Notes under the pieces: generated by a model
Databases searched by the model: none
Seen by the model: the letters and a program-made list of their open reading frames with translations, nothing else
What the model was told of the DNA's origin: nothing
Translations under genes and position numbers: made by a program
Origin: Blastomonas ursincola
GTDB lineage: Bacteria; Pseudomonadota; Alphaproteobacteria; Sphingomonadales; Sphingomonadaceae
Direction of reading: 5' to 3'
Length of the DNA: 64,000 nucleotides
Assembly: GCF_013607875.1 (NCBI RefSeq)
Contig: NZ_VDES01000002.1
Location: forward strand, 265,638 to 329,637
Part shown: in pieces, positions 37,053 to 46,035 of the stretch
Position numbering within the stretch: the first letter of the stretch is position 1
How the letters are laid out: every line of letters begins with the position of its first letter

Positions 37053-38084
37053 ATGCTGTTCTCGCTCGCCCGGCCCGCCCTTTTCCTGCTCGATGGCGAG
37101 GATGCCCATCGGCTGACCATCGCGGGCCTTCGCCTGATGCCCGCCTCTTCGCCGCCCCGGCCCGACCCGGTGCTGGCGATGCGCGTGGCCGGGCTCGATT
37201 TTCCGACACCGGTGGGGCTCGCACCCGGCTTCGACAAGAATGCCGAGGCACCGCACGCGATGTTCGGCTTCGGCTTCGGCTTTGTCGAGATCGGCACGGT
37301 GACGCCGCTGCCCCAGGCGGGCAATCCGCGGCCCAGGCTGTTCCGTCTTGCCGAGGACAAGGCGGTGATCAACCGCATGGGGTTCAACAATGACGGCGCG
37401 GAGGCCGTGGTCGCGCGGCTCAAGGCCGGGCAGGGGCGCAAGGGGATCATCGGCGTCAATATCGGCGCGAACAAGGAATCGGCCGATCGCATCGCCGATT
37501 ATGCGGTGATGACGCGGACCATGGCGCCGCTCGCGCGCTATCTCACGGTGAACATTTCCTCGCCCAACACGCCGGGCCTGCGCGCGCTGCAGGACGCCGC
37601 TGCCCTTTCCGCCCTGCTCGATGCGGTGATCGAGGCGCGGGGCTCGCACGGCTGTCCGGTCTTCCTCAAGCTCGCGCCCGATCTGGAAGCGGCGGATATC
37701 GACGACATCACCCGCATCGCGATCGACAAGCGGCTTGATGCGCTGATCGTGTCGAACACCACGATCTCGCGCCCCGCCCTGCGCTCGCGGCATGCAGGCG
37801 AGGCGGGCGGGCTTTCGGGCGCGCCGTTGCGCGACTTGGCGCAGCAGCGGCTCAAGGATTTCCGGCAAGCCAGCGGCGGCGCGATCCCGCTGATCGGCGT
37901 CGGCGGCATTGCCAGCGCCGAGGACGCCTATGCCCGCATTCGGGCCGGAGCCTCGCTGGTGCAGCTCTACTCGGCGCTGGTCTATGAGGGGCCGGGCCTG
38001 GCCGCGCGGATCAACCGCGGGCTGAAGGCGTTGCTCCAGCGCGATGGCTTTGCGTCGCTGGCCGAGGCGGTCGGGACCGGCTGA
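37053..38084 (+). CDS. pyrD: Dihydroorotate dehydrogenase (quinone), class 2
   Basis: The 343-residue protein has the class 2 membrane-associating N-terminal helices and the FMN-binding patterns GLAPGFDKNAEA, NRMGFNNDG and VNISSPNTPGLR, with the catalytic Ser of that last block. It oxidises dihydroorotate in pyrimidine synthesis and passes electrons to quinone. A TTGACC with CCATAG 17 bp later ends 6 bp before the ATG, so the message may be leaderless. Confidence 0.95.
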   Translation: MLFSLARPALFLLDGEDAHRLTIAGLRLMPASSPPRPDPVLAMRVAGLDFPTPVGLAPGFDKNAEAPHAMFGFGFGFVEIGTVTPLPQAGNPRPRLFRLAEDKAVINRMGFNNDGAEAVVARLKAGQGRKGIIGVNIGANKESADRIADYAVMTRTMAPLARYLTVNISSPNTPGLRALQDAAALSALLDAVIEARGSHGCPVFLKLAPDLEAADIDDITRIAIDKRLDALIVSNTTISRPALRSRHAGEAGGLSGAPLRDLAQQRLKDFRQASGGAIPLIGVGGIASAEDAYARIRAGASLVQLYSALVYEGPGLAARINRGLKALLQRDGFASLAEAVGTG

Positions 38085-38097
38085 AGGTTTTAGGGAT

Positions 38098-38255
38098 CAC
38101 GCGAAGACGCGAAGCCGCGAAGACGTTCTGAGCATTCCGTTCTCCGGCGAAAGCCGGAGCCCAAGAGTGGATGGACGAAAGCGTGCCTTCTGGATTCCGG
38201 CTTTCGCCGGAAAACGATGATCCTTCGCGCCTTCGCGCCTTCGCGTCTTCGCGTG
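38098..38255. repeat. Nested inverted repeat (158 bp)
   Basis: The outer arms are CACGCGAAGACGCGAAG and CTTCGCGTCTTCGCGTG types, built of repeated GCGAAG units. The inner arms are CGTTCTCCGGCGAAAGCCGG and CCGGCTTTCGCCGGAAAACG, the same family as the 24-bp repeat at 32174-32254. It fills most of the pyrD to DUF2061 gap. Confidence 0.75.
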
Positions 38256-38331
38256 AAACCCAGCGAACCTGCCGAGATTGATCGGCCCGCTCGATCAACA
38301 TCGTGCAAAACCATCATTGGCAGTCTAAATT

Positions 38332-38350
38332 GCAAATGATTATCAATACT
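38332..38350 (+). promoter_or_regulatory. Fur-box-like site before the DUF2061 gene
   Basis: GCAAATGATTATCAATACT has the ATGATTATCA core of Fur sites and lies 27 bp upstream of the gene's start. Iron control of this gene is inferred. Confidence 0.55.
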
Positions 38351-38376
38351 CATGTACACTCGACAGGAGTTTCGCC

Positions 38377-38586
38377 ATGCCCCGCGATCTTGCCAAGACT
38401 CTCAGCTATCTCGCGGTGCACCTCACCGTGGGCTTTTCGGTCGCCTATGCGTTCACCGGGTCGATCGAGATCGCCAGCGGCCTCGCGATCATCGAACCGA
38501 TGATCAACGCGGTCGCGTTCTTCTTCCACGAGAAGCTCTGGGCGCGTGGGGGATCCCCGCGACCGAGGGAGGTCTTGGCTGCCTGA
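38377..38586 (+). CDS. DUF2061 small membrane protein
   Basis: The 69-residue protein has two hydrophobic segments and the family pattern KTLSYLAVHLTVGFSVAYAFTG followed by EPMINAVAFFFHEKLW. Members are small integral membrane proteins of unknown role. AGGAG lies 7 bp before ATG 38377. A Fur-like box upstream suggests iron-dependent expression, which also fits a role near the membrane in iron limitation. Confidence 0.88.
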   Translation: MPRDLAKTLSYLAVHLTVGFSVAYAFTGSIEIASGLAIIEPMINAVAFFFHEKLWARGGSPRPREVLAA

Positions 38587-38594
38587 TGCGGTGC

Positions 38595-38622
38595 TTGCCG
38601 CATCGCACCATGGCGGTATAAC
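38595..38622 (+). promoter_or_regulatory. Likely leaderless promoter of ggt
   Basis: TTGCCG, 16 bp, then TATAAC; the hexamer ends 7 bp before ATG 38630. There is no ribosome site between them. Confidence 0.5.
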
Positions 38623-38629
38623 GCTTGGC

Positions 38630-40357
38630 ATGAGCTTCATCCCCCGCACCTTCGTTGCCGCCGCCGCGCTGGCTTTGTCTTCGCTCTCGATCGCCTGCAA
38701 CGCGCAGAGCGCGCCGCCGGCCGAGACCTCCGCCACCGCGCCGCTGGGCAAGGGGGTGGTCTCCTCGGCCGATCCGCGCGCGACCGCTGCCGGGCAGGAG
38801 ATTCTGCGCAAGGGCGGGTCTGCTGCCGATGCGGCCATGGCGATGATGCTCGCGCTGACCGTGGTCGAGCCGCAAAGCTCCGGGATCGGCGGCGGCGGGC
38901 TGCTGCTCCACCATGATGCGGCAACGGGCACGCTTGCGACCATCGACGGGCGCGAGATGGCCCCGGCCTCGGCGAGCGAGAAGCTGCTGCTCGGCGCGGA
39001 TGGCAAGCCGCTGCCGTTCATCGAGGCGTTTCAGGGTGGGCGCAGCGTCGGCGTGCCGGGCAATATCCGGCTGATGGCGATGGCGCACCAGAAATGGGGC
39101 AAGCTGCCATGGGCCGATCTGTTTGGCCCGGCGATCCGGCTGGCGGAAGAGGGCTTTGTCGTCAACGATGCGCTGGCCCGGGCTCTCGCCCGGCTCGCGC
39201 CGATCTGGGCGCGCTTCCCCGATGCGCGCGCGATCTACTGGAACGCGACCGGTCCCAAGAAGGTCGGCGACCGCGTCACCAACCCGGCGCTCGCTGAGCT
39301 GCTGCGCGCGGTGGCGACGAACGGTCCCGATGCCTTCTACACCGGCAAGCACGGCCAGGCGCTGGCCGACGCGGTGAGCAAGGCCAGCGTCAATCCCGTA
39401 CCCATGACCATGGCCGACCTTGCCGCCTACAAGGCGAAGGAGCGCCCGCCGGTCTGCTCGCGCTATCGCGGCTACAAGGTCTGCGGCATGGGCCCGCCCT
39501 CGTCTGGCGCGACCACGGTGCAGCAGATCCTGGGCATGCTCGAGCCGCACGATATCGGCGCGCTGGGGCCGAACGATGCGAAGACCTGGCACCTGATCGG
39601 CGAGGCGATGCAGCTCGCCTATGCCGACCGCGAAAGCTATCTGGGCGATGCGGACTTCGTCTCGGTCCCGGTCAACGGCCTGCTCGACCCGGCCTATGTG
39701 AAATCGCGCGCGGCGCTGATCGATCCCGACAAGGCACTGAACACATATGAGGCGGGCACCCCGCCGGGCTCTGAGCCGCGCACCGCCGCATTGTCGAGCG
39801 AAGTCGCGGGCACCACGCATTTTGTCGCGGTCGATGGTGCGGGCAATATCGTCAGCATGACCTCGACGGTCGAAGGCCCGTTCGGCAGCCAGCTGATCGC
39901 CAACGGCTATTTCCTCAACAACGAGCTGACCGATTTCACCTTCGCGCCCGAGAAGAACGGCAAGAAGGTTGCCAACCGGGTGCAGCCGGGCAAGCGCCCG
40001 CTGTCCTCGATGTCGCCGCATATCGTCTATGACGCTCAGGATCGCCCGGTGCTCGCGGTCGGCTCGGCTGGCGGCAAGCGCATCATCATGCACGTTACCA
40101 AGGCATTGATCGGGGTGATCGATTTCAAGCTGCCCGCCGGTGAGGCGCTGGCGCTGCCCAATATCTATTTCGGCAACGGTTCGCTGATCGTCGAGGGCAA
40201 GACGCCCTTGGGCGGCATGAACGAGGCGCTCGCCGCGTTCGGCCAGCCCGTCGTGGTCGACGAGCTCGGATCGAAGCTCAATGCCGCTGAGTTCACCGGC
40301 AAGGGCTGGACCGGCTATGCCGATCCGCGCAGCCCGGGCGTCGCGCTCGCCGAGTAA
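38630..40357 (+). CDS. ggt: Gamma-glutamyltransferase
   Basis: The 575-residue proenzyme has a signal peptide that could be lipidated (LSIAC at residue 21) and GGT blocks: VEPQSSGIGGGG, the catalytic Thr396 that becomes the small-subunit N terminus (AGTTHFVAVD), and KRPLSSMSP. It cleaves itself and transfers or hydrolyses gamma-glutamyl groups of glutathione in the periplasm. ATG 38630 is chosen over an upstream in-frame start inside the DUF2061 gene, because the signal peptide begins there. Confidence 0.94.
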   Translation: MSFIPRTFVAAAALALSSLSIACNAQSAPPAETSATAPLGKGVVSSADPRATAAGQEILRKGGSAADAAMAMMLALTVVEPQSSGIGGGGLLLHHDAATGTLATIDGREMAPASASEKLLLGADGKPLPFIEAFQGGRSVGVPGNIRLMAMAHQKWGKLPWADLFGPAIRLAEEGFVVNDALARALARLAPIWARFPDARAIYWNATGPKKVGDRVTNPALAELLRAVATNGPDAFYTGKHGQALADAVSKASVNPVPMTMADLAAYKAKERPPVCSRYRGYKVCGMGPPSSGATTVQQILGMLEPHDIGALGPNDAKTWHLIGEAMQLAYADRESYLGDADFVSVPVNGLLDPAYVKSRAALIDPDKALNTYEAGTPPGSEPRTAALSSEVAGTTHFVAVDGAGNIVSMTSTVEGPFGSQLIANGYFLNNELTDFTFAPEKNGKKVANRVQPGKRPLSSMSPHIVYDAQDRPVLAVGSAGGKRIIMHVTKALIGVIDFKLPAGEALALPNIYFGNGSLIVEGKTPLGGMNEALAAFGQPVVVDELGSKLNAAEFTGKGWTGYADPRSPGVALAE

Positions 40358-40444
40358 GGCGCGCTTTCGACCAAGGCGGCGCGGGCTTCGACCAGCACAA
40401 GGCCGCGGGGCAGACAGGCGGGTCATCGCAGGTTAAGACTGCGT

Positions 40445-41572
40445 GTGATGAAACTTCCTGTTCCCCGCGCCATAACCCGCCCGGCCCGCCCCCGTGTCGA
40501 TCAGCAGGTCGCCCTGCTCTCGATCCTGGGCTTCTGGCTGTTCTACATGATCATCGTCACGCTGCGCGCGGCGGTGCTCGATTTCCCCGCGCAGCAGGAA
40601 CTGGTAGTGCGCCGCATTGCGGTCACCTTGTTCGGCGTGCTCGTGAATGTGGTGCTGTATTTCGGCCTGCGCTGGTTCGAGGACAAGCCGCTCACCCCGC
40701 GCATCATCGCCGCGGTGGTCGGATCAATCCCGGCGGCGCTCGCCATCTCGGTGTTCAACTATTTCGCGTTCAACGTCTATGATCCGATGAGCGTGTTCCA
40801 GGACAATGAGCTGGCCGAGAAGATCGTCACGCTCGATCCGGTCGCCAACGTGCTCGAATTCGCCATTTCCAGCTATTATTTCCTGAGCTCCTGGGCGATG
40901 CTCTATCTCGCCTTGAGCTATGCCGCCGAGGTGCGCACAGCCGAGCGCAAGGCGGCGCGTTTCGCTCAGGCGGCGCAGCAGGCGGAGCTGCGGTCCCTGC
41001 GCTATCAGGTCAATCCGCACTTCCTGTTCAACACGCTCAATTCGCTCTCGACTCTGGTGCTGCGCAACCGGCCCGACGAGGCCGAATCGATGATCATGAA
41101 CCTCTCGACCTTCTATCGCACCAGCCTGACCGGCGATCCGCTCGACGACGTGCGGCTGGAGGACGAGGTTCAGCTGCAGCAGCTCTATCTCGCGATCGAG
41201 GAGGTGCGCTTTCCTGATCGCCTGCGGATCGAGATCGATATTCCGGGTGAACTGATGGACTGCTGCGTGCCGGGGCTGATCCTGCAGCCTTTGGTCGAGA
41301 ACGCGATCAAATACGGCGTCGCCCGCGCCACCCGTCCGGTCACCATCCGCATCGGCGCACGCGAGGTCGATGGCGTGCTGCACCTGACGGTCAGCGACGA
41401 TGGCGATGTCATCCCGACCGATTCGGACAAGGGCAGCGGCATCGGGCTCGCCAATGTCCGCGACCGGCTCGACGCGCGCTATGGCAGCTCGGCACGGATC
41501 GAATGGCATGTCCCGTTTGAAGGAGGCTTTGTGGTGGAATTGACCTTGCCGGCGGTGCGCGATGACTGTTGA
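40445..41572 (+). CDS. LytS-type sensor histidine kinase
   Basis: The 375-residue protein has four or five membrane helices (for example ILGFWLFYMIIVTL), a short coiled coil, the His_kinase motif with the phosphoacceptor QVNPHFLFNTLNSLSTL, and a GHKL ATPase (NAIKYGV, SDDGDVIP, GSGIGLANVRDRL). It transmits a membrane signal to the LytTR regulator whose gene overlaps its end by 11 bp. The ligand is unknown. Confidence 0.92.
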   Translation: MMKLPVPRAITRPARPRVDQQVALLSILGFWLFYMIIVTLRAAVLDFPAQQELVVRRIAVTLFGVLVNVVLYFGLRWFEDKPLTPRIIAAVVGSIPAALAISVFNYFAFNVYDPMSVFQDNELAEKIVTLDPVANVLEFAISSYYFLSSWAMLYLALSYAAEVRTAERKAARFAQAAQQAELRSLRYQVNPHFLFNTLNSLSTLVLRNRPDEAESMIMNLSTFYRTSLTGDPLDDVRLEDEVQLQQLYLAIEEVRFPDRLRIEIDIPGELMDCCVPGLILQPLVENAIKYGVARATRPVTIRIGAREVDGVLHLTVSDDGDVIPTDSDKGSGIGLANVRDRLDARYGSSARIEWHVPFEGGFVVELTLPAVRDDC

Positions 41573-42323
41573 GAGCGACGCCGCCCCGCTGCGCACGATG
41601 ATCGTCGACGACGAGCCGCTCGCGGTCGAACGGTTGCAGCTGCTGTGCGCGCGGCTGCCGCGGATCAGCCTGGTCGGCACTGCGAGCGATGGGGAATCCG
41701 CGCTGCGGCTTGCCGAACAGCTCAAGCCCGAGCTGGTGTTTCTCGACATCAACATGCCGCGGCTCGACGGCATGGGCGTCGCGCGCGCGCTGGGCAAGAC
41801 CGGGCAGTCGCCCGCGATCATCTTCGTCACCGCCTATCAGGCGTTCGCGGTCGAGGCGTTCGACCTCGCCGCGATCGACTATCTGCTCAAGCCCGTCGCC
41901 ACCGACCGGCTTGAACGCGCGGTCGCGCGCGTGCTCGAACGGCGCAGCGCGGTGCTCGCCAACCCGCCCGCTACTCCGCCCGCGCAGGGCGACTGGGTGC
42001 GCGAATTCTGGGTGCCGCACCGTAGCGAACTCAAGCGTATCGACGCGGACCTGATCGAGCGGATCGATGCCGAGCGCGATTACATGCGGCTGCATGTCGG
42101 CACGCGCAGCTATCTGATGCACGAGACGATCAAGACGCTCGAGGAACGGCTCGACCCGGCGCGCTTCGTCCGCCTCCACCGCTCGCACATCGTGCGCAAC
42201 GATTATATCACGTCGCTCCGCCACAATGGCGGCGGCGTGTGGTTCGCGTGTCTCGCCGATGGCAGCGAGCTGAGGGTGGGGCGGACGTATCTGGCCCGGG
42301 TGAAGGAAATGGCGGGGCGCTAG
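41562..42323 (+). CDS. LytTR-family response regulator
   Basis: The 253-residue protein has a receiver domain (MIVDDEPLAVERLQ, phosphoacceptor Asp in VFLDINMP, Lys in YLLKPV) and a C-terminal LytTR DNA-binding domain from about residue 150 (ERIDAERDYMRLHV, then PARFVRLHRSHIVRNDYI). It overlaps the kinase gene and is its cognate partner. Targets are not visible here. Confidence 0.93.
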   Translation: MTVESDAAPLRTMIVDDEPLAVERLQLLCARLPRISLVGTASDGESALRLAEQLKPELVFLDINMPRLDGMGVARALGKTGQSPAIIFVTAYQAFAVEAFDLAAIDYLLKPVATDRLERAVARVLERRSAVLANPPATPPAQGDWVREFWVPHRSELKRIDADLIERIDAERDYMRLHVGTRSYLMHETIKTLEERLDPARFVRLHRSHIVRNDYITSLRHNGGGVWFACLADGSELRVGRTYLARVKEMAGR

Positions 42324-42831
42324 GGTGACTGGCTCTCTCCCCCCTGGGGGAGAGATGCGAAGGCTTGGCAGCTCGCTGGCTAGCCGTAGCTGAGAGGGGC
42401 GTGGCGAGGCGCATTCCCCCTCCCAACCCTCGCCCCTAAAGGGGAGAGGGCTATCCGGCTGCACCAACTCACCCCCCGCACAAAACTCCCCTCCCTGAAA
42501 GGGAGGGGCAGGGGGTGGGTCAGCCACGCCTCATGGTCTGAACAGCCCCGGCGAGCACCGCCCAAACCCACCCCTAACCCCTCCCTTGCAGGGAGGGGAA
42601 CGCGCTTGGTCTTACCGTGGGTGTCCGGCCTTCGATTCGTCTCGCCAAAGCACCCATTCGCCAACTCCGCTCATCCTGAGCAGCGGGCTTCAGCCCGCGT
42701 CGTCGAAGGACCCGCGCCCACGCCGGCCGTATAGCGGGGCCTTCGACAAGCTCAGGCTGAGCGGAGGAGTGGCAGCTAAGGAGCAGAGATGGACGAAAAC
42801 TACTGTGCAAAAAAGACCCCGAAGCAGATGA
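42324..42831. repeat. Gene-free stretch packed with palindromic repeats
   Basis: There is no supported gene in these 508 bp. They hold CTCTCCCCC/GGGGGAGAG (42332-42351), a pair of arms of about 34 bp made of CTCCCCTCCCTGAAAGGGAG and a mirrored copy (42486-42520 and 42565-42598), and a third inverted repeat at 42665-42770 with CTCCGCTCATCCTGAGC and GCTCAGGCTGAGCGGAG arms. A copy of the last motif is also at 53393-53420. Confidence 0.7.
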
Positions 42832-43230
42832 TTACCTTTGCTGTACCTCTGCTTCAGTCCACCAGCGCAAGCCGCGAACGCCTTTGCTGCCTCGCAGGAT
42901 ACGCTCGACGGCATCCCCAAGTCGCTCAACAGCTTGCTGCGTCGGTATGCGCTTGAGCCACTTCCGTACATACGGCTTTGATGGCTCGATAAAGCACAAG
43001 AAGCCGTCCTCATATTCCGGATACGAACCACAGCCGATCCAGAGCGGGAATGGATCGTGACGCAATCTGACCGACCATCCCCAGTCCTCCAAAATTAGGT
43101 CTTCGACCTCAAATCCGACACTGGGCAGCATGGATTTCAACAGGTCTGCAACCTTTTTACCTTGTGGCAAGTCAGAGCTGATTTGAGCATCAAAGAGATC
43201 ATCTGATCGGAATTCTAAGTGGGTTCGCAT
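42832..43230 (-). CDS. Hypothetical protein, low GC
   Basis: The 132-residue protein has no signal peptide or membrane helix. I do not recognise the family; segments such as LILEDWGWSVRL, LWIGCGSYPEY and FLCFIEPSKP look like small conserved hypothetical proteins near immunity or contact-inhibition loci, but this is only a resemblance. Its base composition is clearly lower in GC than neighbouring genes and it is flanked by repeats, which suggests transfer. No ribosome site is obvious. Confidence 0.6.
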   Translation of the reverse strand: MRTHLEFRSDDLFDAQISSDLPQGKKVADLLKSMLPSVGFEVEDLILEDWGWSVRLRHDPFPLWIGCGSYPEYEDGFLCFIEPSKPYVRKWLKRIPTQQAVERLGDAVERILRGSKGVRGLRWWTEAEVQQR

Positions 43231-43336
43231 AGCGGCAAGCTAAACAGCTTCCCGGTACAAATCCACCCAATGCCGTCATCAGCTGCCTACGGAAAACCCA
43301 TTAAAAGCGGAAACTCGAAACCCCGCCCGGCCCCGC

Positions 43337-43861
43337 TCACCCGATCTCCAGCACCATCCCCGGCCGGAGCATCGGCAGCAGCGCCTGCATATCCGCCCGC
43401 GCGATCGCCACGCACCCTTCGGTGCTGCGCTCCGCCGCCGGCTTGGCCTCGTTCCACAAATGGAAGAAGATCGCGCTGCCCTCGCCGGGCACCGGGGGCG
43501 CGTCGTTATGGCCGAGCACCAGCACCACGTCGTAGAGCATGTCCTCGCGCTGGAGGGTTTCGGTGCTGAACGGGTGCGGCAGGCGGACGGGGCGGTTGTA
43601 CGCCGGGTCGGCGGGGTCGTCGGACCAGCCGTCCGCAGCATGCGTCCAGCGCCAGGGCAGCGCGAAGCCCGGCGGAGGGGCGCTGCGGCCGGGGCGGAAC
43701 AGCGCGGCGCGGATCGGCCAGCTGCCCTTGGGTGTGCAGCCATCGCCCTCGCGCTTGGCGTCGGCGGAGCAGGCGCCGCTGCGGCCGATGGTGCACGGCA
43801 CGGTCCAGTCGCTTAAGCTGACGGTCAGCGCTGCCGTATCGACGCGGACGGTGTCGTTCAC
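43337..43861 (-). CDS. L,D-transpeptidase (YkuD) family protein
   Basis: The 174-residue protein has the YkuD catalytic pattern, His in FFHLWNE and the Cys in STEGCVAIA, and an upstream GHNDAPPVPGEG block. It is the small, YafK/ErfK-related form seen in sphingomonads. There is no signal peptide, so export is unclear and it may rely on another route or start. Its start is the ATG overlapping the ribA stop (ATGA), so the two are cotranslated. Confidence 0.85.
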   Translation of the reverse strand: MNDTVRVDTAALTVSLSDWTVPCTIGRSGACSADAKREGDGCTPKGSWPIRAALFRPGRSAPPPGFALPWRWTHAADGWSDDPADPAYNRPVRLPHPFSTETLQREDMLYDVVLVLGHNDAPPVPGEGSAIFFHLWNEAKPAAERSTEGCVAIARADMQALLPMLRPGMVLEIG

Positions 43862-44907
43862 AGCTGGTGGCCGGTGCGGTCGCGCTTGGTGACCAGATAG
43901 CGCGCATTGTGCGGATTGGCCTCGATCTGCAGCGGCAGCCGCTCGGCAATCTCGACGCCCAGGCTGGCGAGCACCGCCTGCTTTTCGGGATTGTTGGTCA
44001 TCAGCCGGATGGCGGGCACGCGCAGCGCCTTCAGCATCTCAGCCGCCACCGCGAAATCGCGCGCATCGGTGGGGAAGCCCAGCCGGTTGTTGGCATCGAC
44101 CGTGTCATGCCCCTGGTCCTGCAGCTGATAGGCGCGCAGCTTGTTGATCAGCCCGATGCCGCGCCCTTCCTGGCGCAGATAGAGCAGGATGCCCCAGCGC
44201 GCGTGCGCCATCGCATGCAGCGCGCCGTTGAGCTGCGGCCCGCAATCGCATTTGAGGCTGCCGAACACGTCGCCGGTCAGGCACTCGCTGTGCAGCCGCA
44301 CGACCGGGATGCTGTCATCGGGCGTGCCGACGATCAGCGCGACATGCTCGTGGAAATCGGCGTCGGAGCGGAAGGCGACGATCTCGGCGCTTTCGCTGGC
44401 GCTCACCGGCAGCCGCGCGCGCGCGGCGATGCGCAGCTGCGCCGGGTCGGCATAGGCGGCGACATCGGCGGGGGTGACGACAGGCGCGTCGAAATCGACC
44501 TCGCCATCGTCCAGCAAGTGATAGGCGGGCAGCAATCCCGCGAGCCGCGCGAGCTGCATCGCGGCTTCGGCGGCTTGCGGTGCGGGCAGGGGCTGGGCTG
44601 CAAACGGCCCCTTCATCGGCTGCGCAAGATCGAGCGAGGGATCGGCAATCGCGATCGCGCGGGCGCTGTCGAGCGCGCCGGGCACCGCGATCAGCACCGG
44701 CGCATCGGGGCGCGCGGCCTCTTTCTGGTTGGCGAGCTTGAGCGTGATCGCGCGCGCGGCGGAGATCAGCAGCTTGCGGCCCGTGCCCAGCGGCGCGCCA
44801 CCGGTTTCGACCGGGCGCAGCGCGAGCCTGCCGGTTTCGCTCTCGACGATGATATCCCAGCCCCGGGCCAGCGCATCGAGCGCCCGGGCCGCAGCACGCG
44901 CGTTCAT
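43858..44907 (-). CDS. ribA: GTP cyclohydrolase II
   Basis: The last 200 residues of this 349-residue protein are a full RibA: zinc ligands in HSECLTGDVFGSLKCDCGPQL, catalytic region LRQEGRGIGL and NKLRAYQLQ. The first 145 residues show no intact RibB motif, so they are a divergent domain, as in several alphaproteobacterial RibA proteins. It opens riboflavin synthesis. The xth gene is upstream and the L,D-transpeptidase gene overlaps its stop. Confidence 0.92.
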   Translation of the reverse strand: MNARAAARALDALARGWDIIVESETGRLALRPVETGGAPLGTGRKLLISAARAITLKLANQKEAARPDAPVLIAVPGALDSARAIAIADPSLDLAQPMKGPFAAQPLPAPQAAEAAMQLARLAGLLPAYHLLDDGEVDFDAPVVTPADVAAYADPAQLRIAARARLPVSASESAEIVAFRSDADFHEHVALIVGTPDDSIPVVRLHSECLTGDVFGSLKCDCGPQLNGALHAMAHARWGILLYLRQEGRGIGLINKLRAYQLQDQGHDTVDANNRLGFPTDARDFAVAAEMLKALRVPAIRLMTNNPEKQAVLASLGVEIAERLPLQIEANPHNARYLVTKRDRTGHQL

Positions 44908-44935
44908 CGCGCCTGTCCCCCCGAAGCGCCTGGCA

Positions 44936-45742
44936 TCAGAACAGGAACTCGCTGATCAGTGGGGCATGGTCCGAAGGCTGCGCCCAGCCGCGGCACGGCT
45001 CGACCACGCGGTGGCTCTTCACCGCCTCGACCAGATCGGGCGACACCCAGATATGGTCGAGCCGGCGGCCCTTGTCCGAGACCGACCAGTCGCGCGCGCG
45101 ATAGCTCCACCAGGTGTAGAGCCGCTCGGGTGCGGGATAGAACTTCCGGCCGATATCGACCCAATTGTGCGCATCCTGCAGCGCCTTCAGCCGCTCGATC
45201 TCGATCGCGGTATGGCTGACGGTGTTGATCAGCTGCTTGTGGCTCCACACGTCCGATTCGAGCGGAGCGATGTTGAAATCGCCCAGGATGATCGTGCGCC
45301 CGTCGAGCCCGCGCGACCATTGCGTCATGCGTTCGAGGAAATCGAGCTTCTGGCCGAATTTGGGGTTGAGATCGCGGTCGGGAATCTCGCCGCCGGCGGG
45401 CACATAGACATTTTCCAGCCGCACCGTGCCGCCCAGGGGCCCGGTGATGCTCACCCCGATATGCCGCGCCTCGCCATTGGCCTGCCAGTCGAGCCGGTTG
45501 TCGTCGCTGAGCCGCATCTTGCTGATGATCGCTACGCCATGGTGCATCGGCTGGCCGTGAAGCTTCTGGAAATTATACCCGAGCTGGCGGAAGGGGCCTT
45601 CGGGAAAGTCGTTGTTGATGACCTTGGTTTCCTGAAGGCACAGGATGTCGGGCTGCTCTTCGGCCAGGAACCGCTGCACCGAGGCGAGCCGGAAACGGAC
45701 CGAGTTGATGTTCCACGAAGCGATTTTGAGAGGGGCAGCCAT
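44936..45742 (-). CDS. xth: Exodeoxyribonuclease III
   Basis: The 268-residue protein has the endonuclease/exonuclease/phosphatase fold: SWNINSVRFR, the metal Glu in CLQETKV, GDFNIAP and the terminal SDHAPLI. It repairs abasic sites and 3' ends. ATG 45742 is chosen: a -10-like TAGAGC ends 7 bp upstream, with TTGGGT 17 bp before that, suggesting leaderless transcription. A terminator just upstream isolates the gene from transcription behind it. Confidence 0.94.
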   Translation of the reverse strand: MAAPLKIASWNINSVRFRLASVQRFLAEEQPDILCLQETKVINNDFPEGPFRQLGYNFQKLHGQPMHHGVAIISKMRLSDDNRLDWQANGEARHIGVSITGPLGGTVRLENVYVPAGGEIPDRDLNPKFGQKLDFLERMTQWSRGLDGRTIILGDFNIAPLESDVWSHKQLINTVSHTAIEIERLKALQDAHNWVDIGRKFYPAPERLYTWWSYRARDWSVSDKGRRLDHIWVSPDLVEAVKSHRVVEPCRGWAQPSDHAPLISEFLF

Positions 45743-45778
45743 GGGCAAGGCTCTAGCCAGCGATTCCTTCTAACCCAA
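45743..45778 (-). promoter_or_regulatory. Likely leaderless promoter of xth
   Basis: On the minus strand TTGGGT, 17 bp, TAGAGC, 7 bp, ATG. The spacing is the same as at ggt and zf-CHCC. Confidence 0.45.
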
Positions 45779-45801
45779 GCCCTAAACGTTAGGCAGGCCG
45801 C

Positions 45802-45840
45802 AAAAAACCCTCGTCCCGGGGGCATTGGAACGAGGGTTCT
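45802..45840 (-). terminator. Terminator on the minus strand upstream of xth
   Basis: AACCCTCG pairs with CGAGGGTT, with GTTCC/GGGAC extending the stem, and TTTTTT follows on the minus strand. It lies before, not after, xth, so it must end some transcript that starts in 45840-46030 or comes from lolA. Confidence 0.75.
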
Positions 45841-46035
45841 TTGTTGCGTTCGTCACGCTTGGGTGAAGCCGGTGGTTCGACCAGGTAACAGGGGGAAACC
45901 TCGTCGCCGTCTTCGAAAACCGTTCTAACGGGAGAAGGCTTTCTCCCATGTGAACGGATTTGAGAATCTTTCGCAGTTCGTCGATGGCGCGCGTCGGTTC
46001 GTCAGGGGTCGAGTGCGATTTTCTCCAAAGACCTT

